Origin: Hymenobacter fodinae
GTDB taxonomy: Bacteria > Bacteroidota > Bacteroidia > Cytophagales > Hymenobacteraceae
DNA length: 64,000 nt
Assembly: GCF_004745825.1 (NCBI RefSeq)
Contig: NZ_SRLA01000001.1
Span: forward strand, 620,001-684,000
Reading direction: 5' to 3'
The notes below the pieces were generated by a model that did not search any database, was not told the origin of the DNA, and was given only the letters and a program-made list of their open reading frames with translations. The position numbers and the translations under genes are program-made. The number at the start of each line of letters is the position of its first letter. Position 1 is the stretch's first letter. Below are positions 51,598-61,471 of the stretch, piece after piece.

Positions 51598-52677
51598 CTA
51601 GGCGGGCTCTTTCAACGACTGCATATCGATGACGTAGCGGTAGTGCACCTCCTCGTCCTGCATCTTGTCGAAGGCCTTGTTGATGTCCTGCATCTTGATC
51701 ATTTCCACCTCAGGCAGAATGTTGTGCTGGGCGCAGAAGTCCAGTACTTCTTGGGTTTCCTGAATGCTCCCGATGATGGAGCCGGCCACCGAGCGGCGGT
51801 GCATGGCCACCTCCATGTTGTTGAGCGGCTTCTTGTAAGGCCCGAGCAGGCCTACGGCCACAATGGTCCCATTGCGCTTCAGCAACGACACGTACTCGTT
51901 GATGTCGTAGCTGTCGGGGATGGTGTTGATGATAAAGTCGAGGCTGAGCTCGTGCTGCTTCAGGGCATCTTTGTCAGATGAAATCAGGACGTGGCGCGCG
52001 CCCAGCTTCATGGCATCTTCTTGCTTTTCCTTGGTGGATGTAACCACCGTTACCTCGGCACCCATGGCGGCGGCCAGCTGCACGGCCATGTGGCCTAGGC
52101 CACCCAGGCCTACCACGCCCACGGTGTCGCCCTGCTTGATTTTCCAGTGCTTGAGGGGCGCGTACGTGGTAACGCCGGCGCACAGGATGGGAGCTACGGC
52201 CTGCACATCCAGCGAGTCGGGGATACGCAGCACAAACGACTCCTTCACTACAATATCGGTAGAGTAGCCGCCGTAGGTGTTGTAGCCGCTGCCATCGGGC
52301 TTCATGTAGCCGTTGTAGGTGGCTGTCCAGCTCACGGGGCCTTCGCAGTAGTTCTCCTCTTTGTCGCGGCAGGGCGCGCAACTGCCACACGAGTCAATCA
52401 TGCAGCCCACGCCCACTAGGTCGCCCACTTTAAACTTGGTAACGCCGCTGCCTGCCTGCACTACCCGGCCGATAACCTCGTGGCCCGGCACGCAGGGGTA
52501 AATGGTGTTGCTCCAGTCGTTTTTTACCTGATGCAGGTCGGAGTGGCACACGCCGCAGTAGAGCACATCAATGTGTACTTCGTCTTCTTTGGGAGCGTGA
52601 CGCTCAAACTCCATTTCCGATAGGCCACTGAAGATTGAGTTGGACGCGCCATAGCCCTTGGCTTTAATACTTTCCAT
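51598..52677 (-). CDS. Zinc-dependent NAD(P) alcohol dehydrogenase
   Basis: A medium-chain dehydrogenase of the cinnamyl-alcohol/YahK type, interconverting aldehydes and alcohols. Catalytic zinc ligands are in VLYCGVCHSDLH and PGHEVIGRVV; the structural zinc is bound by CGSCAPCRDKEENYC. The cofactor motif is VGVVGLGGLGHMAVQLAAAM, followed by VVTSTKEKQEDAMKLGA, which suggests NADP. The length of 359 residues is normal. The stop TAG lies inside a CCTAGGCC motif. Confidence 0.93.
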   Translation of the reverse strand: MESIKAKGYGASNSIFSGLSEMEFERHAPKEDEVHIDVLYCGVCHSDLHQVKNDWSNTIYPCVPGHEVIGRVVQAGSGVTKFKVGDLVGVGCMIDSCGSCAPCRDKEENYCEGPVSWTATYNGYMKPDGSGYNTYGGYSTDIVVKESFVLRIPDSLDVQAVAPILCAGVTTYAPLKHWKIKQGDTVGVVGLGGLGHMAVQLAAAMGAEVTVVTSTKEKQEDAMKLGARHVLISSDKDALKQHELSLDFIINTIPDSYDINEYVSLLKRNGTIVAVGLLGPYKKPLNNMEVAMHRRSVAGSIIGSIQETQEVLDFCAQHNILPEVEMIKMQDINKAFDKMQDEEVHYRYVIDMQSLKEPA

Positions 52678-52804
52678 GCAGGTTGGGGTTGGTTGTGAGG
52701 AGAATAGTTCAGTTCAGCTGTACGCCTGTCATAGCTCGGAGTTAGTACAAAGTTTCATGGTGCTGGCCTCACTAAAAGCACAACGGCCTAGCTTGTGGCC
52801 CAGC

Positions 52805-52835
52805 AAAAAGCCCCATGTGGTAGGACGGGGCTTTG
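52805..52835 (-). terminator. Terminator of the sixA-ppk1 unit
   Basis: On the minus strand AAAGCCCC-12-GGGGCTTT is followed by a short T-run (plus-strand AAAAA at 52805). It lies 23 bases after the ppk1 stop. Confidence 0.7.
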
Positions 52836-52857
52836 TGTTCGAAGAAGCGTAGAGAAG

Positions 52858-54945
52858 CTACTTGCGCCTTTTCTGGCTCAGCTTTTTCAGGTACTCGTAG
52901 GTTTCAAACTGCGCCCGAATTTTACCGGCCTCCACGTCGTCTTGGCCAATAAAGTTGTTGTGGCAGTCCCGCGACTTCACGTTGTCTTGGCGCTGCAAGT
53001 CCAGCAGGTGGCGCACTTCGGCTCGCAAGTCATCTTGCAGAATTGGGAAGGCCACCTCCACGCGGCGGTCGAGGTTGCGGGCCATCCAGTCAGACGAGGC
53101 TACGTACACTTTCTCGTGGCCACCATTACCGAACACGTACACCCGGGCGTGCTCCAGGTAGCGGTCTACCAGGCCCCGCTGGGTAATGTTCTCGCTCTGG
53201 CCGGCTAGCTCCGGAATCACGCAGGAAATGCCCCGGATCAGTAGCTCTATCCGCACGCCAGCTTGGCTGGCCTCGTAGAGCTTCAGAATCATGCGCTCAT
53301 CCTGCAGGGCATTTAGCTTGAGAATGATGTAGGCCTCTTTGCCCTTCTGGGCCAGAGCAATTTCATGATCAATGAGGGCCACCAGCTTCTCCCGCAGCTC
53401 GAAAGGAGCCACCAGCAGGTGCTTGAACATGCCCGTTTTGTCCTGCCGGTCGTGGAAGTAGCGGAACACCTCGGCCACCTCATGCGTGATGGCCGGGTTG
53501 GCCGTAAACAGGCCGTGGTCGGCGTAAATCTGGCTGGTTACCTCGTTGAAGTTGCCCGTGCTGAGGTAGGCGTACAGTTTATTCTGGTCGTCTTCGCCCC
53601 GCGTAATCAGCAGCAGCTTGCTGTGCACTTTCAGGTCAGGAATGCCATAGATAACGTTGGCGCCGGCCTTCTGCAGCTTCTCGGCCCAGAACATGTTCGA
53701 TTCTTCATCGAAGCGCGCCTTTAGCTCTACCACTACCGTCACCTGCTTGCCATTTTTGGCGGCTTTCAGCAAGGCTTTGGCCACCTCACTTTTGTTGGAA
53801 ACGCGGTAGAGGGTAATGCTGATGCCGCTGACCTGCGGGTCTTTGGCGGCTTCGGTTATCAGCCGCGTCACGTAGTCGAACGACTGGTAGGGTGGGCTCA
53901 GCAGGTGGTCGCGCTGGGCAATGGCGGGCAGCATCTTACCGGTGCGCGGCAACGTGGGATGGGGCAGCGCGGGCTGGGGCTCGTACTTGAGGTGGGAGAG
54001 GCCTAGATCGGGGAAGCCGAAGAAGTCGCGGAAATTGTGGTAGCGGCTGCCTTCTACCAGCTCCTCCTTGCCAATGCCGGTTTTCTGCATGATGGCCCGT
54101 AGTACCTCCTGAGGCATGGCGGGGTCATAGAGCAGGCGGGCGGGGTAGCCGGTTTCGCGCTTTTGCAGGCTGCTCTTGATCTTGGCCAGCATGTTGCCCG
54201 ATACTTCCTCCTGAATGTCCAGCTCGGCGTCGCGGGAGAGTTTGAGGGCGTGCACCTGCACCTTCTGGTATTTCGGAAACAGCTCCGCCGCCCCGCACCG
54301 GATTACGTCGTCCAGAAACATCACGTACTTCTCCTCGCCCTGGGTGGGCAGCTGCACGAAGCGGCCGCCGTGGCGCTTGGTGGGCAGCTCCATCACCATG
54401 ATGCGCTCCTCGTCGTGCTTCTTCTTTTTCTCCACGGGGTGGCTAAGGAAGAAGGTGAGGTACACGCTTTGGTCACGCAGGAACAGGTGGTGCAGGTTGT
54501 CGTCGAGGATGATGGGGGAGAGCAAATCCTGCACGTGCTCCCGGAAGTACTGCAGCACCCACTGGTGCTGTTCCGGCGTCAGGTCGTGTTCTGAAACCAG
54601 GTGGATGTGCTGATTGCGCAGCTCGGGCAGAATGCCGTTGCGGAAAGTCTCGCCAAATTCCTGCTGCTGGCGCCCTACTTCGGCCAGCAAATCCTGGAGT
54701 TGCACGGTGGGGTCTTCGCCCAGCTTGGCGCGGGTTTTCTTCTTCAGCTTCACCAGGCGGCGTAGCGTGGCCACGCGCACCTTAAAGTACTCGTCGAGGT
54801 TACTGGAGAAGATAGCCAGGAACTTAATGCGCTCCAGCAGTGGCACCTCCGGGTTCTGCGCTTCCTGCAATACGCGGCGGTTGAAGGCCAACCAGCTCAA
54901 TTCGCGGTTTAGCAGCTGAGGACGAACCTGTTTGGTTTCTTCCAT
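52858..54945 (-). CDS. ppk1: Polyphosphate kinase 1
   Basis: It makes and consumes polyphosphate reversibly from ATP. ATG 54945 (MEETKQVRPQLLNRELSWLA) is preferred to GTG 54993. The N-terminal domain has FLAIFSSNLDEYFKVRVATL. The catalytic core has SGISITLYRVSNKSEVAKAL, ELKARFDEESNMFWAEKLQ, and the two HxK motifs: DLKVHSKLLLI (phospho-His site) and GHEKVYVASSDWM. The length of 695 residues is normal. It follows sixA by 78 bases on the same strand. Confidence 0.95.
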   Translation of the reverse strand: MEETKQVRPQLLNRELSWLAFNRRVLQEAQNPEVPLLERIKFLAIFSSNLDEYFKVRVATLRRLVKLKKKTRAKLGEDPTVQLQDLLAEVGRQQQEFGETFRNGILPELRNQHIHLVSEHDLTPEQHQWVLQYFREHVQDLLSPIILDDNLHHLFLRDQSVYLTFFLSHPVEKKKKHDEERIMVMELPTKRHGGRFVQLPTQGEEKYVMFLDDVIRCGAAELFPKYQKVQVHALKLSRDAELDIQEEVSGNMLAKIKSSLQKRETGYPARLLYDPAMPQEVLRAIMQKTGIGKEELVEGSRYHNFRDFFGFPDLGLSHLKYEPQPALPHPTLPRTGKMLPAIAQRDHLLSPPYQSFDYVTRLITEAAKDPQVSGISITLYRVSNKSEVAKALLKAAKNGKQVTVVVELKARFDEESNMFWAEKLQKAGANVIYGIPDLKVHSKLLLITRGEDDQNKLYAYLSTGNFNEVTSQIYADHGLFTANPAITHEVAEVFRYFHDRQDKTGMFKHLLVAPFELREKLVALIDHEIALAQKGKEAYIILKLNALQDERMILKLYEASQAGVRIELLIRGISCVIPELAGQSENITQRGLVDRYLEHARVYVFGNGGHEKVYVASSDWMARNLDRRVEVAFPILQDDLRAEVRHLLDLQRQDNVKSRDCHNNFIGQDDVEAGKIRAQFETYEYLKKLSQKRRK

Positions 54946-55023
54946 GAGAGAAGGGATGGTGGTAATGGGATGCGGAGCCTGCAAATAGCGCACCTGCTTT
55001 GGCGGGCTACTGTTACCTCCTCA

Positions 55024-55518
55024 TTAATTCTCGTGTCGAGGATGATCGTAGAAGTACAGTTCGGCGTTGATGCGGTTCACGTCCACCCACCGGTCGCAGG
55101 TGAATTTCAGGCAGGCAATGGCCGCCGTGGTCATCTCCGGGATGGGGTTGGGCGAGAGCACGTTGGCAAAATCGGTGAGGGTATTGTTGTGGCCTACGAG
55201 CAGCACAGAGTCGGCCCCGTCGGGCAACTGCCGCACCACATCAAGCAGGTCCATCACCTCGGCTTCGTAAATCCGGTCGATTACCTCAATTTTTTCGGGT
55301 GGGTAGGCCACTTCTTTGGCTACCAGGGCGGCCGTGCTAAGGGCCCGCACGGCGGGCGACGACACGACCAGATCCAGGGTGATTCCTCGCTCGGCCAGGG
55401 CTTGGCCCATGGCGGGAGCATCGTCGCGGCCCCGGGTGTTCAGTGGCCGCTCTTTATCGGTGAGGTCGTCGAAGCTCCAGCTAGATTTAGCGTGGCGCAT
55501 GAGGTACAAAGTCTTCAT
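55024..55518 (-). CDS. sixA: SixA-type phosphohistidine phosphatase
   Basis: The 164-residue protein begins MKTLYLMRHAKSSWSFDDLT; RHAKSSW is the SixA version of the RHG motif of histidine phosphatases. Later motifs are RPLNTRGRDDAPAMG, VVSSPAVRALSTA and SVLLVGHNNTLTDFAN with the second catalytic His. SixA removes phosphate from histidine-phosphorylated proteins such as Hpt domains. It is upstream of ppk1 on the same strand; this neighbourhood is common, though the functional link is not proven. Confidence 0.93.
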   Translation of the reverse strand: MKTLYLMRHAKSSWSFDDLTDKERPLNTRGRDDAPAMGQALAERGITLDLVVSSPAVRALSTAALVAKEVAYPPEKIEVIDRIYEAEVMDLLDVVRQLPDGADSVLLVGHNNTLTDFANVLSPNPIPEMTTAAIACLKFTCDRWVDVNRINAELYFYDHPRHEN

Positions 55519-55618
55519 CGGGAGGTAGAGGAGAAAGAGGGGAACGAGTCCTTTACTACGGCGCCCGCCAAATGGTTGTGGCCTACGGTGGCGCTTGCAG
55601 TGGCGTAAAGGAACGCAA

Positions 55619-55650
55619 CAAAAAGGACCCGCCGATTCCGGCGAGTCCTT
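55619..55650 (-). terminator. Terminator after the first M43 protease gene
   Basis: On the minus strand AAGGACTCGCCG-GAAT-CGGCGGGTCCTT is followed by TTTTG. It lies about 40 bases after the stop of the gene at 55690-57408. Confidence 0.85.
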
Positions 55651-55689
55651 GAAGGGTAAGTGCAGGCAACGAGCAAGCTGCTAGGCCAC

Positions 55690-57408
55690 TTATTCCTTGA
55701 TAAAGCGCTGGTGCGACACCTGCTGGCCGTCATCAATGCGCAACAGGTACATGCCCTTGGCTAGGCCACCCACCGTGAGCAGATTGCCATCGAAGGATAC
55801 CTGTTTCATCTCCGCCCCTCGCACATCATACACCTTCACCGAGACGGCGCTGTTCTGGATGCTGGCGGGCACTTCAATGTTCAGCACATCGGCCGCTGGG
55901 TTCGGGAAGATGCGGTAGCCCGCCGTTTCGGCAGTAGCGCCCGACTGGCGAGCCGCCCCGCCCGAGATGGTGATGCTGTAATCTTCGGTTTCGCCGTAGC
56001 TGTAGGTGCCGCAGCTGGTAGTGGCCGAGGCGTCACTCATGACGATGCGCAGACGAGTTTTGCCGCTCTTAGCCATAGCTGGCACTGTGAAGGTGCTGGT
56101 AAGCGTGCTGGCCGAAGAGCTACTGCGGCTGGCCACCAACTCGCCCGAGTCGGTGAAGTCGCCATCCTGGTTGTAGTCGATGTAGATTTTCCAGTACTCA
56201 GTGTAAGCCGAAGAGGCGTAGCCCGCCGAGTAGCTAATGGTTTGCGCCGTGCCCGCCGTTACGATAGTGCCCAGCGCGGTGCCATCGTAGTAGCCCGCAT
56301 TAGCCCCCGAGGTGCGGTTGATAGAGCCCAGCTGTACCAGATCAATCCACTCATATGATACGCTGCTGCCCTTAGAAGCGCAGTAGGTGGGCGTGGTAGG
56401 AGTGGGCGTGGGCGTGGTGCCGCCCGGCGCCGTACCGCCCGCCGAAGTGAGCAAGGAAGCGCGTGCCCCACCGGAAGCGAACAGGGCGTTCATCCGCGAC
56501 GACTGCCCTTGGGAAAACATGTACATGCAGGCATCATCCACATAATCCATGTAGTTCATGAACATGTCGCCGTTGCTGCCGTTGGAGCAGGTCACGTGCG
56601 GGAAGGAAGGGCAGCCGTAGTTGCTGGTTTGTTGAGTGGGCGTGTCCGAGACCAAGTCGTTGCCGCAGCTGGCGTCACCCCAGATGTGACGCAGGTTCAG
56701 CCAGTGGCCTACCTCGTGCGTCGCCGTCCGGCCCAGGTTGAAGGGCGCCGAGGAGGAGCCGCCCCGCCCAAAGGCCGAGCTGAGGATAACAACGCCATCA
56801 GTGCTGGCCGCGCCGCCCGGGAACTGCGCGTAGCCCAGTACGCCGCCGCTCAGGTTGCACACCCACAGGTTCAGGTACTGACCGGCCGGCCAGGCATTGA
56901 GGCCACCGGTAGCAGTACTTTTCATTCTGTCGTCGGTGCCCCAGCTGGTGGTGGCGCTCTGCTTCCGCTCAATGCCGGTGGTGGCATTGCCGTTCGGGTC
57001 GCGCTTAGCTAGCGTGAACTGAATACCCGCATTGGCCACTAAGCCTGCAAAGGCCGCCGGCGTCTTGCTCACGTCGCTGTTGAGCTTGTTGAAGTCCTCG
57101 TTCAGCACATCAATCTGCGACTGAATCTGGGCATCGGAAATGTTCTGGGTCGTGGTATTGTACAGTACGTGCACTACTACCGGAATAGTGAGCGTAGCGG
57201 CCGTGCCACGCTGCGCCAGCGGGTTAGCCTCGGCCTGCTGAATCTGGTTTTCGATGACGGCCAGGCGCTGGGCCAGGGTCGGATCGGCGGCCAGCTGGGC
57301 GGCCAGATTTTCCATGGTGGCACACTGCCGCACTTTCTGGGCCTGAGCAGAATAGCTCGCACCTAGGCCCACGCAGGCCAGGGCCATTGCGTAAATGGCT
57401 TTTTTCAT
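55690..57408 (-). CDS. Secreted M43 (pappalysin) metalloprotease with GEVED and T9SS domains
   Basis: The 572-residue protein has a signal peptide ([20 protein letters not shown]), a propeptide-like region and an M43B catalytic domain. The zinc motif is [18 protein letters not shown], and the Met-turn is in [18 protein letters not shown]. After a Thr/Pro-rich linker ([14 protein letters not shown]) comes a GEVED domain ([31 protein letters not shown]) and a T9SS sorting domain ([18 protein letters not shown], ending FIKE). It should be a type IX secreted protease. It is paralogous to the gene just upstream. Confidence 0.93.
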   Translation of the reverse strand: MKKAIYAMALACVGLGASYSAQAQKVRQCATMENLAAQLAADPTLAQRLAVIENQIQQAEANPLAQRGTAATLTIPVVVHVLYNTTTQNISDAQIQSQIDVLNEDFNKLNSDVSKTPAAFAGLVANAGIQFTLAKRDPNGNATTGIERKQSATTSWGTDDRMKSTATGGLNAWPAGQYLNLWVCNLSGGVLGYAQFPGGAASTDGVVILSSAFGRGGSSSAPFNLGRTATHEVGHWLNLRHIWGDASCGNDLVSDTPTQQTSNYGCPSFPHVTCSNGSNGDMFMNYMDYVDDACMYMFSQGQSSRMNALFASGGARASLLTSAGGTAPGGTTPTPTPTTPTYCASKGSSVSYEWIDLVQLGSINRTSGANAGYYDGTALGTIVTAGTAQTISYSAGYASSAYTEYWKIYIDYNQDGDFTDSGELVASRSSSSASTLTSTFTVPAMAKSGKTRLRIVMSDASATTSCGTYSYGETEDYSITISGGAARQSGATAETAGYRIFPNPAADVLNIEVPASIQNSAVSVKVYDVRGAEMKQVSFDGNLLTVGGLAKGMYLLRIDDGQQVSHQRFIKE

Positions 57409-57550
57409 AAAAAGGGTGTTTGGTTGTGGAGAAGGAGGGGGCGGGGTAAGCAGGCTGACAGCGTACAGAACTAGGTCCGGTAAGCCGCCAAATAACAGCC
57501 TGGTCTACTTGGGGTAGGCCAGGCTGTTAAAACAGGTAAGAAAAGCGAAG

Positions 57551-58846
57551 TTATTCCTTGCGGAAGCGGCGGTGGATGGTGGTCTGGCCATCCGACAGGA
57601 TGACGTGGTACAGACCAGCGGGCAGGGCGGCTACGTCTAGCGTAGTGGCATTCTCGGCGCGCACCTGCTTCATTTCCAGGCCTTGCAGGTCGTAGACTTT
57701 AGCGGCCCACTGCGTGCTGGCCTGCTCCGCACCCTGCTTCAACGTCAGGCGGTTGCTGGTGGGGTTAGGATAAAGCTCTACGTCGGCAGTTTTGGCCACC
57801 AGCGCAGTTGGCGCGGTACCGCCCGCTGAGGTAAGCAGCGAAGCCCGTGCTCCACCGGAAGCGAACAGGGCATTAATACGGGCCGATTGACCCTGCGTGA
57901 ACATATACATGCAGGCGTCGTCGGTGTAGTCCATGTAGTTCATGAACATGTCGCCGTTGCTGCCGTTGGAGCAGGTCACGTGCGGGAAGGAAGGGCAGCC
58001 GTAGTTGCTGGTTTGCTGAGTGGGCGTGTCCGAGACCAAGTCGTTGCCGCAGCTGGCATCCCCCCAGATGTGGCGCAGGTTCAGCCAGTGGCCTACCTCG
58101 TGTGTCGCCGTCCGGCCTTTGTCGTAGGGCTTAGCCGAGCCGCCGGGTAACGAAGAGTACAGAACTACTACCCCATCGGTGCTGGCCTGGCCTCCCGGAA
58201 ATTGTGCGTACCCCAGTAGCCCCTGGCCTAGGTTGCACACCCACAGGTTTAGGTATTGGCTGGCAGGCCAGGCGTTGGCGCCCCCCCGCTTGGCGTTCTT
58301 CACGGCATCGTTGGAGCTCCAGGAAGATACTTTGGTTTGGGTGCGCTCAATGCCGGTGGTGGCGTTGCCATTTGGGTCGCGCTTGGCCAGCACAAACTGC
58401 ACGTTGGTATTGGCCGCCAGCCCCGCAAACGCCGCAGGTATCAAACTGGCATCAGTGTTAGTTTTAGAAAAGTCCTTATTGAGTACATTAATCTGGGCCT
58501 GCACCTGGGCCGCCGAGACGTTTTGGGCGGCCGTGTTATATACCACGTGCACTACCACTGGAATAGTCACGGTGCCCGTCACGGCGGCAGTACCACTCAC
58601 GCGCCGGGCCGCCGCGCTGGACTCGAACTTGCGGGTTTGTGCTTCAATGGCCGCCATGCGCTGGGGTAACTGCGGGTCAGCAGCTACTTGCGCCTCATAT
58701 ACTTCCATGGTGGCACACTGCCGACGGAGCGGCTGCTGCAGATTAAACCGGTCGGCCTTCGAGAATTGCAGATTCTGGGCTTGCGCGGAAGCCGCTAGGC
58801 CAGTACCAAGAAGCGCGAGGGTAAGAGAGTAAAAGGTTTTTTTCAT
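57551..58846 (-). CDS. Secreted M43 (pappalysin) metalloprotease with T9SS domain
   Basis: The 431-residue paralogue of its neighbour starts at ATG 58846 ([20 protein letters not shown]), which is preferred to the longer frame because it gives a signal peptide. It has the same [18 protein letters not shown] zinc motif and [16 protein letters not shown]et-turn. It lacks the GEVED domain: the T9SS domain ([17 protein letters not shown], ending FRKE) follows the catalytic domain directly. A 127-base block, 57931-58057, differs from 56547-56673 at a single position. Its promoter is at 58898-58928, and the 142-base gap to the next gene may carry a second. Confidence 0.92.
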   Translation of the reverse strand: MKKTFYSLTLALLGTGLAASAQAQNLQFSKADRFNLQQPLRRQCATMEVYEAQVAADPQLPQRMAAIEAQTRKFESSAAARRVSGTAAVTGTVTIPVVVHVVYNTAAQNVSAAQVQAQINVLNKDFSKTNTDASLIPAAFAGLAANTNVQFVLAKRDPNGNATTGIERTQTKVSSWSSNDAVKNAKRGGANAWPASQYLNLWVCNLGQGLLGYAQFPGGQASTDGVVVLYSSLPGGSAKPYDKGRTATHEVGHWLNLRHIWGDASCGNDLVSDTPTQQTSNYGCPSFPHVTCSNGSNGDMFMNYMDYTDDACMYMFTQGQSARINALFASGGARASLLTSAGGTAPTALVAKTADVELYPNPTSNRLTLKQGAEQASTQWAAKVYDLQGLEMKQVRAENATTLDVAALPAGLYHVILSDGQTTIHRRFRKE

Positions 58847-58897
58847 ACGGTAGTTGGTTGTGAAAAAGAGATTAGGAAAGCGTGGGACATCTACTAA

Positions 58898-58928
58898 CAA
58901 AATTGCAGTTGGGTTACAATTATTTCAA
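58898..58928 (-). promoter_or_regulatory. Promoter of the M43 protease gene
   Basis: Minus-strand TTG (58928-58926), then 20 bases, then CAATTTTG (58905-58898), one base off TAnnTTTG. Transcription would start near 58891, about 45 bases before ATG 58846. Confidence 0.5.
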
Positions 58929-59015
58929 TATAATTGGAATATACTGAAATTTTCTCAAAAATAGATGATCTTCTTTGTCGTAGTATCATTCCTGCAATGG
59001 CTCTAGAGTTGGTGA

Positions 59016-59041
59016 AAGCCTATAAAGAGCTTTATAGGCTT
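59016..59041. repeat. Perfect 26-base palindrome
   Basis: AAGCCTATAAAG and CTTTATAGGCTT flank a two-base AG centre. It lies between the M43 gene promoter and the hflX terminator and could be an operator or a small hairpin. No function is known. Confidence 0.6.
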
Positions 59042-59062
59042 GGCGCCATATCCCAAAAAGAA

Positions 59063-59102
59063 AAAGCCCCCGCTCATCTGCAGAGGCAGGTGGGCGGGGG
59101 CA
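59063..59102 (-). terminator. Terminator of the hflX unit
   Basis: On the minus strand a 16-pair stem (GCCCCCGCCCACCTGC with its partner, two G-T pairs) is followed by TTTTTC. It lies about 20 bases after the hflX stop. Confidence 0.9.
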
Positions 59103-59121
59103 ACTCAGAAGGTAGAATCGG

Positions 59122-60468
59122 CTACTCTTCTTCCGTTTCTGTAATGGGGTGCACGTTGGGGTAGCGCTGCTGCGCAATAGTGGATACGTGGCGCACCAGC
59201 AAAGCCCGAAGCTCATCAATATTCTCCCGCTCCTGGGCCGAGATGAAAATTACGGGGTCGTGCATTTTGGCCATGTACGTGGCTTTTAACTGCTCCAGCG
59301 TGGGGCGGGCGGCGGGGGCGTCTTCATCTTCGTTCATGCCTTCAAAGCCGCCGTGGTGCTCCACCTGTGCCTCGGGGTTGTAGAGGTCAATTTTATTGAA
59401 GACCAGCAGCATGGGCTTGTCGCCGGCCTCAATGTCTTTGAGGGTTTCGTTTACCACTGCAATCTGCTCCTCAAACGTGGGGTGTGAAATGTCCACCACA
59501 TGCACCAGCAGGTCGGCCTCCCGAATTTCATCGAGGGTGCTCTTGAAGCTCTCAATCAGGCGGGTAGGTAGCTTGCGGATAAACCCAACGGTGTCCGAGA
59601 GCAGGAAAGGCACGTTTTCCAGCACCACCTTGCGCACCGTTGAGTCGACGGTAGCAAACAGCTTGTTCTCGGCAAACACGTCGGAGCGGCTTAGCATATT
59701 CATGATGGTGCTCTTGCCCACGTTGGTGTAGCCCACCAGCGCCACCCGCACAATGCCCCCGCGCGACTTACGCTGGGTGTTGCTTTGCTTGTCGAAGTCC
59801 TTGAGGCGCTCCTTTAGCAGGTCAATCCGGTCGCGCACTACCCGGCGGTCGGTTTCAATTTCTGTTTCACCCGGTCCGCGCTGCGACACGCCCCCACCAC
59901 GCTGCCGGCTTAAGTGGGTCCAGAGACCGGTGAGGCGGGGCAGCAGGTATTGGTACTGGGCCAGCTCCACCTGCGTGCGCGCCGTGGCCGACTTAGCCCG
60001 GCTGGCAAAAATATCGATGATGAGCAGGGAGCGGTCTACAATCTTCACCTCCAACTCGGCCTCTAAGTTGCGCAGCTGCGAAGGTGACAGGTCATCGTCG
60101 AAAATGACCATGCTGATGTCTTGGTGCTGCACGTAGGCCTTGATTTCGGCCAGCTTACCCTCGCCCACAAACGTGCGGATGTCAGGTTTCTCGAGGCGCT
60201 GCACAAAACGCTTGACTACTTGAGCCCCGGCCGTTTCGGCCAGAAAGGCCAGTTCGTCGAGGTATTCCTGGGTTTGGGTATCGGGTTGGCGCTTGTCGGG
60301 TACGGCTACCAGCACGGCGGTTTCCTGTTCCAGGGCCGTGTCGTAGGTGCCGTCTTGGTTAGCCTTAGCCAGAATGCGACCCGCGCGCCCCTTAACGCCA
60401 TCGACGGCGCCGGGGTGGCGGGTGCTATTGCCACGCTTGCGGCCTTTAGAGGCAGGTTTATTAGCCAT
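59122..60468 (-). CDS. hflX: GTPase HflX (ribosome-associated)
   Basis: A GTPase that binds and rescues or splits 70S ribosomes under stress in other bacteria. ATG 60468 (MANKPASKGRKRGNSTRHPG) is chosen; the upstream frame is leader. The N-terminal HflX domain has VGEGKLAEIKAYVQ, and the linker has QRGPGETEIETDRRVVRDRI, the family signature. The G domain carries VALVGYTNVGKSTIMN (G1), LLSDTVGFIRKLP (G3 region) and VFNKIDL (G4). The length of 448 residues is typical. A basic N-terminal tail precedes the conserved part. Confidence 0.95.
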   Translation of the reverse strand: MANKPASKGRKRGNSTRHPGAVDGVKGRAGRILAKANQDGTYDTALEQETAVLVAVPDKRQPDTQTQEYLDELAFLAETAGAQVVKRFVQRLEKPDIRTFVGEGKLAEIKAYVQHQDISMVIFDDDLSPSQLRNLEAELEVKIVDRSLLIIDIFASRAKSATARTQVELAQYQYLLPRLTGLWTHLSRQRGGGVSQRGPGETEIETDRRVVRDRIDLLKERLKDFDKQSNTQRKSRGGIVRVALVGYTNVGKSTIMNMLSRSDVFAENKLFATVDSTVRKVVLENVPFLLSDTVGFIRKLPTRLIESFKSTLDEIREADLLVHVVDISHPTFEEQIAVVNETLKDIEAGDKPMLLVFNKIDLYNPEAQVEHHGGFEGMNEDEDAPAARPTLEQLKATYMAKMHDPVIFISAQERENIDELRALLVRHVSTIAQQRYPNVHPITETEEE

Positions 60469-60567
60469 AGGAAGTGTACTGCGTGATGAGAGAGTAAGCG
60501 GAGTAAGAAGGGGGAATAGCTTGTAAACGAGGGCTAGGCCAGGAAGATGCCTGCGAAGCACAAGCGG

Positions 60568-61320
60568 CTACTTCAGGGTAAGGGAGTAGGCCACTACCTG
60601 CTCAATCTGCTCGGGGGTAAGCTGGTCTTTAAAGCTCGGCATCTTCACTACCCCGTTTAGCGCAACGCCGTTGTTAACCATATACACGCGGCCAGTGGCG
60701 TTGAGGTTGCTAGCGCTGAGGTCGTGGGCCCCGTTGACGCCCAGGCGCCCATCGGCCCCGTGGCACGCAGCGCAGTTTTTCAAGTACAGCGCTTTGCCCT
60801 GAACCAGGCCATCGGTGGAGGCAAACTCGGGCTCGGGCGCTGAGTTTTGTTGGGCGCTGTCCTCGGCCAGCCGGGCCGGCGCTTCGGCATCGGGGGTGGC
60901 GGTGGCTTCGGCTAGGCCAGGGGTGGTAGCATACGAAGCCTTTTCGGTGGGCCGGCTAAGGGAGAGGCTGCCGGTTTCAGCCAGGCCATACACGTAGAAA
61001 AACCCTAGTAGCGTGAGTACCACGCCCGGCTTAAACTGCCGGCGCATGGCGGCAATGGCGGCCGGCAGCAGCACCAGCACTAGGCCTAGCTTCACCCACA
61101 GCCAGGCGGGCGTAGGGCCGGGGTACTGGCCTAGCAGGATGCCCCCGGTGAGCAGAATCAGAAAACCCAGCAGCGAATCGGCAATGCGGGTGCGGGCGCG
61201 CAGGGCCCGGAGTTGCTCGTGGCGGTTTAGCAGCAGCAGGGCGGCTTTCAGAGCGTAAAACAGCAAAAAAGCCAGAATCACCAGCAGGTGCAGGCGCAAC
61301 AGAATGGGAGAAGCGGACAT
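60568..61320 (-). CDS. SirB-like membrane domain fused to cytochrome c
   Basis: The 250-residue protein starts at ATG 61320 (MSASPILLRLHLLVILAFLL). Four hydrophobic helices of a SirB2-like domain (LHLLVILAFLLFYALKAALL, SLLGFLILLTGGILL, LWVKLGLVLVLLPAAIA, VVLTLLGFFYVYGLA) are followed by a disordered Ala/Glu-rich linker. A c-type cytochrome domain comes last: GKALYLKNCAACHGADGRLG (CxxCH haem site) and an axial Met in KMPSFKDQL. The cytochrome should face the periplasm. The electron partner is unknown. A minus-strand TACCTTTG at 61333-61326 would put the transcription start at or next to the ATG (possible leaderless message). Confidence 0.88.
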   Translation of the reverse strand: MSASPILLRLHLLVILAFLLFYALKAALLLLNRHEQLRALRARTRIADSLLGFLILLTGGILLGQYPGPTPAWLWVKLGLVLVLLPAAIAAMRRQFKPGVVLTLLGFFYVYGLAETGSLSLSRPTEKASYATTPGLAEATATPDAEAPARLAEDSAQQNSAPEPEFASTDGLVQGKALYLKNCAACHGADGRLGVNGAHDLSASNLNATGRVYMVNNGVALNGVVKMPSFKDQLTPEQIEQVVAYSLTLK

Positions 61321-61471
61321 AGGCCGCAAAGGTAGGGCGGCGGGCCCTTTGGGAGGGTAGTTGAGCAGAAAATCCAGAAAGTAACAAACAGAAAACGCCC
61401 CCGCGCGTAGGAACGCTACCTTTGTGCCCACGCTGCCCGCTGGCAGCGCCCGTTACTACATACCGCTCAGA

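Noticed and set aside
58934..59164. Plus-strand 76-residue ORF between M43 protease and hflX
   Set aside because: It crosses the hflX terminator and a perfect palindrome and has no family signature.
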